9,608 nucleotides of DNA from contig CAMOUZ010000039.1 of the NCBI GenBank assembly GCA_946626795.1, forward strand, positions 1 to 9,608. The letters are read 5' to 3'. Every line of letters starts with the position of its first letter. Positions within the stretch are counted from its first letter, which is position 1. Of this stretch, positions 6,394 through 9,608 are shown in pieces. The notes under the pieces were generated by a model that worked only from the letters and a program-made list of their open reading frames with translations, was not told the DNA's origin and ran no database searches. This DNA comes from an uncultured Clostridia bacterium. GTDB taxonomy: Bacteria > Bacillota > Clostridia > Christensenellales > CAG-1252. Made by a program: the position numbers and the translations under genes.

Positions 6394-6810
6394 ATGAGAC
6401 AATTGCGCACCAACAGAGGATTATTGAAGTACATCCTTCTCGGCATCATCACGCTCGGTATCTATCCCCTCGTCGCGATGTATCACATCAGCGAAGAGAT
6501 CAATATCGTTGCCGCGAAAGATGGCAAGAAGACCATGAATTTCTTGCTCCTCGCCTTTATCTTCACCCCCATCACCCTCGGCATCGCCGATCTGGTTTGG
6601 TTCCATCGCATCTGTAAGCGTATGGGCGCTGAGATCGACAGGCGCGGCATTTCTTACGGCTTCGGCGCAGGCACTTTCTGGGGCTGGAATATCCTCGGCG
6701 CTTTGATCGGTATCGGACCGCTCGTTTTCATCCACAAATTCTTCAAGGCGATGAACCTTCTCAACGAGAGCTACAACAAGGAAATTTCCGCTCCCGCTAC
6801 CGAGGCGTAA
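6394..6810 (+). CDS. DUF4234 small membrane protein
   Basis: This 138-residue protein starts at the ATG at 6394, seven bases after AAGGAG and downstream of the perfect promoter. The frame stays open upstream to an ATG at 6235, but that start would place the promoter inside the gene and add 53 residues unlike the family. The protein matches DUF4234. It begins with RGLLKYILLGIITLGIYPLVAMYHIS (8-33) and has a second hydrophobic segment NFLLLAFIFTPITLGIADLVWFHRI (49-73). The third is GTFWGWNILGALIGIGPLVFIHKF (93-116), and it ends near MNLLNESYN. Three membrane segments are likely. The repeated 'I-T-L-G-I' phrase in segments one and two is a hallmark of the family. Its function is unknown. It is monocistronic, between its promoter and a two-way terminator, and the strength of the promoter suggests high basal expression. 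Confidence 0.9.
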   Translation: MRQLRTNRGLLKYILLGIITLGIYPLVAMYHISEEINIVAAKDGKKTMNFLLLAFIFTPITLGIADLVWFHRICKRMGAEIDRRGISYGFGAGTFWGWNILGALIGIGPLVFIHKFFKAMNLLNESYNKEISAPATEA

Positions 6811-6833
6811 TCTCCTTTACAGGCTGAAAAAAG

Positions 6834-6862
6834 AAAAGTCGCGCTTCGGCGCGACTTTTTTT
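6834..6862. terminator. Bidirectional intrinsic terminator with a UUCG tetraloop
   Basis: AAAAGTCGCGC (6834-6844) and GCGCGACTTTT (6849-6859) form an 11-bp stem closed by a TTCG loop. On the plus strand a run of seven T residues follows. On the minus strand the hairpin is followed by TTTTCTTTTTT. It can therefore end both the DUF4234 gene and the convergent glycerophosphodiesterase gene. Confidence 0.95.
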
Positions 6863-6893
6863 ACATTCGTTCAATGGCAAAAATGCTCTTCTT

Positions 6894-6945
6894 CATCCTT
6901 CCCGGCCCCTGACTTCTCGGCGCTGCCGAAAGCGGAGGGAAGATG
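6894..6945 (-). repeat. Nested inverted repeat just after the phosphodiesterase stop codon
   Basis: CATCCTTCCC (6894-6903) pairs with GGGAAG-ATG (6937-6945), leaving one base bulged, around an inner TCGGC-GCT-GCCGA hairpin (6917-6929). It begins five bases past the stop of the minus-strand gene at 6951. A 3'-end RNA structure is possible; without a T-run it is not called a terminator. Confidence 0.3.
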
Positions 6946-6950
6946 CGGAA

Positions 6951-7733
6951 TCAATACTCCGAAATGGAATTCGTGGTGATATAATCCACGCGCAAAATGC
7001 GAAGGAAGAAAAGGTCTCGCTTCTTATTCACCGTCCAGGTATTCACCGTCAAACCTTTTTGATGAAAAGCGCGCACGAGCGAAGGGGTCACGAGAGGCTC
7101 CCGAACGTCGATGGAGACGCCGTCGAGGAGACAGCGCTCGAATACGGGATCCTTCTTGGTCTCGGAAAGATATTGTAAAGAGACGCTTTCATCCGCTTTC
7201 CGAACGCATAAAAGCGCTTCGTAATAAAAGGAGATCATCGAAACGTGCGCTCTGTCGTAATGTCCGTCCACGATGGACAAGATCTCTTGGATCTCCGCCT
7301 CGGAAAAATCCTCTTTAAACTCGATGACAGCCACCTGCCCGCCCTGCTTGCAGATATCGAGATATCTCTCAAAAGAGCAAAGATAAGCATCTTTTTCTGT
7401 CTTCTCATTTCGGATCGGACGCGCCGTAAGCGCGGAAAAATCCGACGTCTTTATGGCGAGTTCCGTCCCGTCCGCATATTTCACCGTTTCGTCGTGATGG
7501 CAGACATAGCGTCCGTCCGCCGTCTTGCGAATGTCCGTCTCTATGCCGTAAAATCCCGCTTCCGTCGCGGCGAGGAAAGAAGCCTCCGTATTGTCGGGTT
7601 GCGTGTCGCTGAGCCCTCTGTGCGCCACGCATTTCGGATCGGATCGAAGCGCGATAAGAGAAACGCAGGTCGCCGATATCGTCAAGACAAAGACGCATAG
7701 TACAAGCAAAACGATCTTTGATTTTTTACTCAT
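6951..7733 (-). CDS. Membrane-anchored glycerophosphodiester phosphodiesterase
   Basis: This 260-residue GDPD-family enzyme splits glycerophosphodiesters into glycerol 3-phosphate and an alcohol. Residues 1-6 are basic and 7-29 hydrophobic, an N-terminal anchor that puts the catalytic domain outside the membrane. There is no clear lipobox near Cys23 (SATC). The catalytic residues are all present: His38-Arg39 in AHRG, Glu65 and Asp67 in GIETDI, and His80 in HHDETV. Further family features are NTEASF (48-53), the VIEFK strand with Glu138 and Lys140, and VNTWTVN near the C-terminus. Length is normal for a single GDPD domain plus anchor. The ribosome binding site is GGGGAG. It is monocistronic, with its own promoter 130 bases upstream and a structured leader. 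Possible roles are phosphorus scavenging or turnover of teichoic-acid or lipid headgroups; the sequence does not decide between them. Confidence 0.93.
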   Translation of the reverse strand: MSKKSKIVLLVLCVFVLTISATCVSLIALRSDPKCVAHRGLSDTQPDNTEASFLAATEAGFYGIETDIRKTADGRYVCHHDETVKYADGTELAIKTSDFSALTARPIRNEKTEKDAYLCSFERYLDICKQGGQVAVIEFKEDFSEAEIQEILSIVDGHYDRAHVSMISFYYEALLCVRKADESVSLQYLSETKKDPVFERCLLDGVSIDVREPLVTPSLVRAFHQKGLTVNTWTVNKKRDLFFLRILRVDYITTNSISEY

Positions 7734-7756
7734 TTCTCTCCCCTTTTTCTCATTCC

Positions 7757-7826
7757 GACGCCTTGACTGAGGCGCCCTGAGAACGAGCTCTCCGCGCTAA
7801 GGGCAAAGACGCGTCCGAAAGGCGTC
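7757..7826 (-). promoter_or_regulatory. Structured 5' leader of the phosphodiesterase mRNA
   Basis: The predicted transcript has a leader of about 120 nt. Within it, GACGCCTT (plus-strand 7757-7764) and AAGGCGTC (7819-7826) are perfect 8-bp complements about 54 bases apart. Each arm also has a competing local partner: CGCCT/AGGCG (7759-7763 with 7770-7774) and GACGC/GCGTC (7808-7812 with 7822-7826). Mutually exclusive pairing of this type occurs in attenuators and riboswitches, but no known riboswitch class is recognised here. Confidence 0.4.
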
Positions 7827-7862
7827 CTTTTTCCCGAGCCGCAAAGAGACTTTCTTACTGAA

Positions 7863-7891
7863 AATATAGCATAATTCTCTGCTTTTTTCAA
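7863..7891 (-). promoter_or_regulatory. Extended -10 sigma-A promoter of the phosphodiesterase gene
   Basis: On the minus strand TTGAAA (7891-7886), 17 bases, then TATATT (7868-7863). Each box matches five of six consensus bases, and TGC directly before the -10 makes it an extended -10 promoter. Confidence 0.8.
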
Positions 7892-7896
7892 GAGAA
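7875..7896. repeat. Operator-like inverted repeat over the phosphodiesterase promoter
   Basis: TTCTCT (7875-7880) and AGAGAA (7891-7896) are 6-bp inverted arms around a 10-base centre. The element covers the spacer and -35 of the minus-strand promoter and ends four bases before the -35 of the divergent promoter. A dimeric repressor bound here would block the first and could touch the second. Arms this short can occur by chance. Confidence 0.35.
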
Positions 7897-7900
7897 ACGG

Positions 7901-7929
7901 TTGTATTTTCCCGCGCCGCGTACTATAAT
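7901..7929 (+). promoter_or_regulatory. Promoter of the YgjV-family gene
   Basis: TTGTAT (7901-7906), 17 bases, TATAAT (7924-7929). The -10 is perfect and the -35 keeps only the TTG core. Its -35 lies ten bases from that of the divergent phosphodiesterase promoter. Confidence 0.75.
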
Positions 7930-7958
7930 AACATTCATCTTACGGGGCAGAGAAACTT

Positions 7959-8672
7959 ATGGAAAAAACGTTTTTATTGATCGCGAATATCCTCTCTTTG
8001 ATCGGGAACGTGCTCGCCACCGCCTCCGCCATCTTGAAGTCAAAAAAGACGATGCTCGTCTTCCAATCTTCCAATCACGTTTTGGAGATCATCGCCCAGC
8101 TCCTCACGCAAGCGTATAGCGGAATGGTGCAAGAGGTGATCTCTCTCGTCAGAAACGTCATCTTCCTCTTCGTAAAGACCACGAAAAAGCTGCCCAAGCT
8201 CATCATCAGCGCGCTCTGCCTCGTCGCGGGCGTTGTGTCCGGCGTGCTCTTCAATATATTCCTCAGTGGAAACGTCCTTTACGGATATCTCCCTGTCGCG
8301 GGCGCGGCGGTATACGCCGTCTTCGTCATCTTGGCTTTCCTCTTGGAAATCGGCGAGCGTAAGGCGGAATTACTGATGAAAGCGGGACTTTTATTCAACG
8401 TGACTTGCTGGGGCGTATACGGCTTCTTCATCAAGCTCTATCCCGTCCTCATTTTCAACGGGATCAGCATCGTGCTCCTCATCCTCTCCCTCGTCCGCAT
8501 TTTCCTCTCCGCAAGGAAGGCACGGGCGGCGGCTTCTCGGAACGCGACCGATTCATCGAACGATACGACGGACAATACGGAAGAGAATCCCACAAGCGAC
8601 ATCACGGAGACTGATGAAGCGAAAAACTTGGATATTTCCCTCGAAGAAAAAGACGAAGAAGGTACAAAATAG
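7959..8672 (+). CDS. YgjV-family inner-membrane protein with an acidic tail
   Basis: This 237-residue integral membrane protein starts at an ATG with only a weak, distant GGGG ribosome binding site, but the start sits well against the promoter and the family N-terminus. Hydrophobic segments fall at about 5-25, 57-72, 81-103, 107-129, 139-158 and 161-184. The stretch VFQSSNHVLEIIAQLLTQAYSGMVQEVISLVRN (34-66), with a Gln/His pair, a small-residue helix and Arg-Asn, is the signature of the YgjV family. The repeated WGVYGFF and FNGISIVLL phrases in the last two helices also fit. The function of YgjV is unknown. After Arg180 the protein adds about 50 residues rich in Ser, Thr, Asp and Glu (DSSNDTTDNTEENPTSD), not expected in the compact family core and probably a disordered cytoplasmic tail. 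The gene is monocistronic and divergent from the phosphodiesterase. Confidence 0.85.
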   Translation: MEKTFLLIANILSLIGNVLATASAILKSKKTMLVFQSSNHVLEIIAQLLTQAYSGMVQEVISLVRNVIFLFVKTTKKLPKLIISALCLVAGVVSGVLFNIFLSGNVLYGYLPVAGAAVYAVFVILAFLLEIGERKAELLMKAGLLFNVTCWGVYGFFIKLYPVLIFNGISIVLLILSLVRIFLSARKARAAASRNATDSSNDTTDNTEENPTSDITETDEAKNLDISLEEKDEEGTK

Positions 8673-8718
8673 AAATCCAAATCCTCAACTGTATTTCCCT
8701 TTTTCCGCAATACAATAA

Positions 8719-8737
8719 TCGAAAAGACTTTTTTCGA
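8719..8737. repeat. AT-rich 7-bp hairpin after the YgjV-family gene
   Basis: TCGAAAA (8719-8725) and TTTTCGA (8731-8737) pair around a 5-base loop. No T-run follows in either direction, so its value as a terminator is doubtful. It is the only hairpin between this gene and the tRNA promoter. Confidence 0.35.
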
Positions 8738-8754
8738 GAAGGGCGAAAATACAC

Positions 8755-8784
8755 TTGCAATTCCCCCCTCGAATGTAGTACACT
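8755..8784 (+). promoter_or_regulatory. Candidate promoter of the tRNA gene
   Basis: TTGCAA (8755-8760) is followed by TACACT (8779-8784) at an 18-base spacing. Each matches four of six consensus bases. Transcription would begin a few bases before the tRNA 5' end. Confidence 0.45.
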
Positions 8785-8796
8785 TTTAGAAGGCAC

Positions 8797-8886
8797 GGAG
8801 AGATGGCAGAGAGGTCGAATGCACATGATTCGAAATCATGCGTACCTTCACCGGTACCTAGGGTTCAAATCCCTATCTCTCCGCCA
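8797..8886 (+). tRNA. tRNA-Ser (anticodon CGA)
   Basis: The gene is a complete 90-base class II tRNA. The acceptor stem is GGAGAGA (8797-8803) with TCTCTCC (8876-8882), then G and an encoded CCA (8884-8886). The anticodon stem CATGA/TCATG encloses the loop TTCGAAA with anticodon CGA at 8831-8833, reading UCG codons. The long variable arm typical of serine tRNAs is GTACC (8842-8846) / GGTAC (8853-8857). The T arm is TAGGG-TTCAAAT-CCCTA. No mismatch is seen in any of these stems, so the gene is intact. Its 3' half is a common integration target, and composition changes just beyond it. Confidence 0.97.
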
Positions 8887-8940
8887 TTAGAGACAAAAAC
8901 GAACCCCAGGTTTATTTGAGGTTCGTTTTTGTTTTCCTAT
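8887..8940. other. Candidate edge of an integrated element at the tRNA 3' end
   Basis: Left of here coding sequence is GC-rich. In the two genes to the right, hand-counted 60-base lines at 8941, 9121 and 9361 give about 42, 33 and 35 percent GC. The switch happens directly after the tRNA-Ser 3' end. No integrase gene and no second copy of the tRNA 3' end are visible before the window stops, so this is a position to test and not a demonstrated attachment site. Confidence 0.3.
8895..8930. terminator. Bidirectional terminator between the tRNA and the convergent gene pair
   Basis: AAAAACGAACC (8895-8905) and GGTTCGTTTTT (8920-8930) form an 11-bp stem around a 14-base loop. On the plus strand GTTTTCC continues the T-rich tail; on the minus strand the A-run becomes the T-run. 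It begins nine bases after the tRNA and lies 15 bases past the stop of the DUF4926-like gene. Confidence 0.92.
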
Positions 8941-8944
8941 TTAA

Positions 8945-9172
8945 TTATTCGTTATCGGGAATCACCTTTAAGTCTTCGACCCGAACGCCGACATCTTTCT
9001 CCGTCGTACAATACACCCCGTCTTTATCTTGATAAATCTCACCATCAAAATACACGAGAACGTACCCATTACGTTCTTCGCCCATAATCGTCCCTTTATC
9101 TCCTACTTCAACTCCGGTTTCTCTGTATTCTGCCCTTTCTTTTATTAGTTCTACTCTATCCAGTTCTTTCAT
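8945..9172 (-). CDS. DUF4926-like small protein, candidate immunity protein
   Basis: This is a 75-residue acidic protein. The order LDRVELI (4-10), GVEVGDKGTIMG (20-31), GYVLVYFDGE (36-45) and VRVEDLKVI (63-71) fits DUF4926, a small SH3-like beta-barrel found beside toxin domains in bacteria. Its ATG overlaps the upstream stop as ATGA, and its ribosome binding site GGAGGT lies inside the last codons of the upstream gene, five bases before the start, so translation is probably coupled. The order (toxin-like gene first, small acidic gene second) is that of polymorphic-toxin and contact-inhibition pairs, where the second protein neutralises the first. Base and codon use are AT-richer than in the genes left of the tRNA. 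The family call is from remembered motif order; the immunity role is inference. Confidence 0.7.
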   Translation of the reverse strand: MKELDRVELIKERAEYRETGVEVGDKGTIMGEERNGYVLVYFDGEIYQDKDGVYCTTEKDVGVRVEDLKVIPDNE

Positions 9173-9608
9173 TTTTTACCTCCGTATGGCGTAGCCAAAA
9201 CCAATTCGCCGTCGGGGTATGCCATCCATCCGCTCACGAAAGACACAGTTTCTCCTGTGTCCTTTGTTTTTAAGTGTATCACAATATTGATCCTTTGTCC
9301 ATACCCATCTCTTTTTCCCAAAACATACTCTCCGCATTGAAATGCTATTTGTGCTTGCCTGTCAATCTCTTTCTTTAACGTCTCGGCATTAATGATCGAA
9401 AATCCCCATTCTTCAAATAACGTTTTTTTGCCTTTATCTTTGCCTTGGTTAAACACGTATTTTATATACTTTTCTATTGCGCTTCGGGTCTGAACGTTTA
9501 GCCCCCCAACTTCTTCATAGTAACAATGGCAATGTTCATGTAACGGATTTTCCGGACAATTCCCTTTAACAAAACAACATCCGTTCATATTAAGACAACT
9601 TGCACAGT
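9169..9608 (-). CDS. C-terminal part of a Cys/His-cluster protein with a DUF6883-like toxin-like domain (N-terminus beyond window)
   Basis: The frame is open to the right edge. An ATG at 9588 exists, but no ribosome binding site precedes it and six further in-frame codons upstream read C-A-S-C-L-N, so the true start is probably outside. Numbering from that Met, Cys4, Cys5, Cys11, His17, His19, Cys20, His21 and Cys22 form a dense cluster ending in NPLHEHCHC. That resembles the 'HPNCRC' end of phage MuF/SPP1 gp7 head-protein domains and looks metal-binding. Residues about 30-139 form a separate alpha/beta domain: KYIKYVFNQGKDKGKK, FEEWGF (58-63), GYGQRINIVIHL (95-106), VSGWMAYPDG (118-127) and LVLATPYGG (129-137). 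This order (GK...F..G, YG.R, GW, L..T.P) resembles DUF6883 and other toxin tips. No catalytic residue can be assigned with confidence. Stop and next start overlap as ATGA. Confidence 0.7.
   Translation of the reverse strand, partial: CASCLNMNGCCFVKGNCPENPLHEHCHCYYEEVGGLNVQTRSAIEKYIKYVFNQGKDKGKKTLFEEWGFSIINAETLKKEIDRQAQIAFQCGEYVLGKRDGYGQRINIVIHLKTKDTGETVSFVSGWMAYPDGELVLATPYGGKK

Noticed and set aside
7245..7700. Plus-strand open frame opposite the phosphodiesterase gene
   Set aside because: It is antisense to a gene with a complete GDPD catalytic set and lacks a ribosome binding site and recognisable motifs.
7808..7832. Hairpin GACGC/GCGTC followed by a T-run as a plus-strand terminator
   Set aside because: The stem is five pairs with a nine-base loop, the T-run is offset by a C, and no plus-strand gene ends there. 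It is better read as part of the minus-strand leader.
8719..8737. AT hairpin as terminator of the YgjV-family gene
   Set aside because: A stem of mostly A-T pairs with no following T-run is unlikely to terminate; it is kept only as a low-confidence repeat.

Overview
The window looks like a chromosomal segment of a moderately GC-rich member of the Bacillota, most likely an uncultured clostridial or Christensenellales-type bacterium. The reasons are near-consensus sigma-A promoters, strong AAGGAG-type ribosome binding sites, a tRNA with an encoded CCA, a Gram-positive-style lipoprotein, and small DUF families typical of that phylum. The taxonomic call is inference from style, not from a marker gene.

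Layout. (1) Positions 1-4465, minus strand: one enormous open gene, cut by the left edge of the window, for a secreted lipoprotein. After a lipobox it has seven fibronectin-III-like domains, then at least 26 degenerate repeats of about 30 residues that read as a GLUG-like beta-helix. All the open frames on the opposite strand here are shadows. (2) Positions 4466-6862, plus strand: four small housekeeping or accessory genes, namely a cupin, a LURP-one-related (tubby-fold) protein, a pyridoxamine 5'-phosphate oxidase-family flavoprotein and a DUF4234 membrane protein. They are mostly separate units with their own promoters and terminators; the DUF4234 gene has a perfect TTGACA-17-TATAAT promoter that fixes its start. 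(3) Positions 6951-7733, minus strand: a membrane-anchored glycerophosphodiester phosphodiesterase with a roughly 120-nt structured leader. Its promoter is back-to-back with that of (4) a YgjV-family membrane protein at 7959-8672. (5) Positions 8797-8886: an intact tRNA-Ser(CGA), followed by a two-way terminator. (6) Positions 8945-9608, minus strand: two AT-richer genes overlapping by ATGA. One is the C-terminal part of a Cys/His-cluster protein with a DUF6883-like, toxin-like domain; the other is a DUF4926-like small protein in the position of an immunity gene.

The genes in (2)-(4) do not form an obvious pathway. The two regions most worth a second look are the giant repeat lipoprotein and the right end. 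At the right end the base composition drops immediately after the tRNA 3' end and a putative toxin/immunity pair begins. That suggests the edge of an integrated element, perhaps a prophage carrying a MuF-type toxin, in tRNA-Ser.
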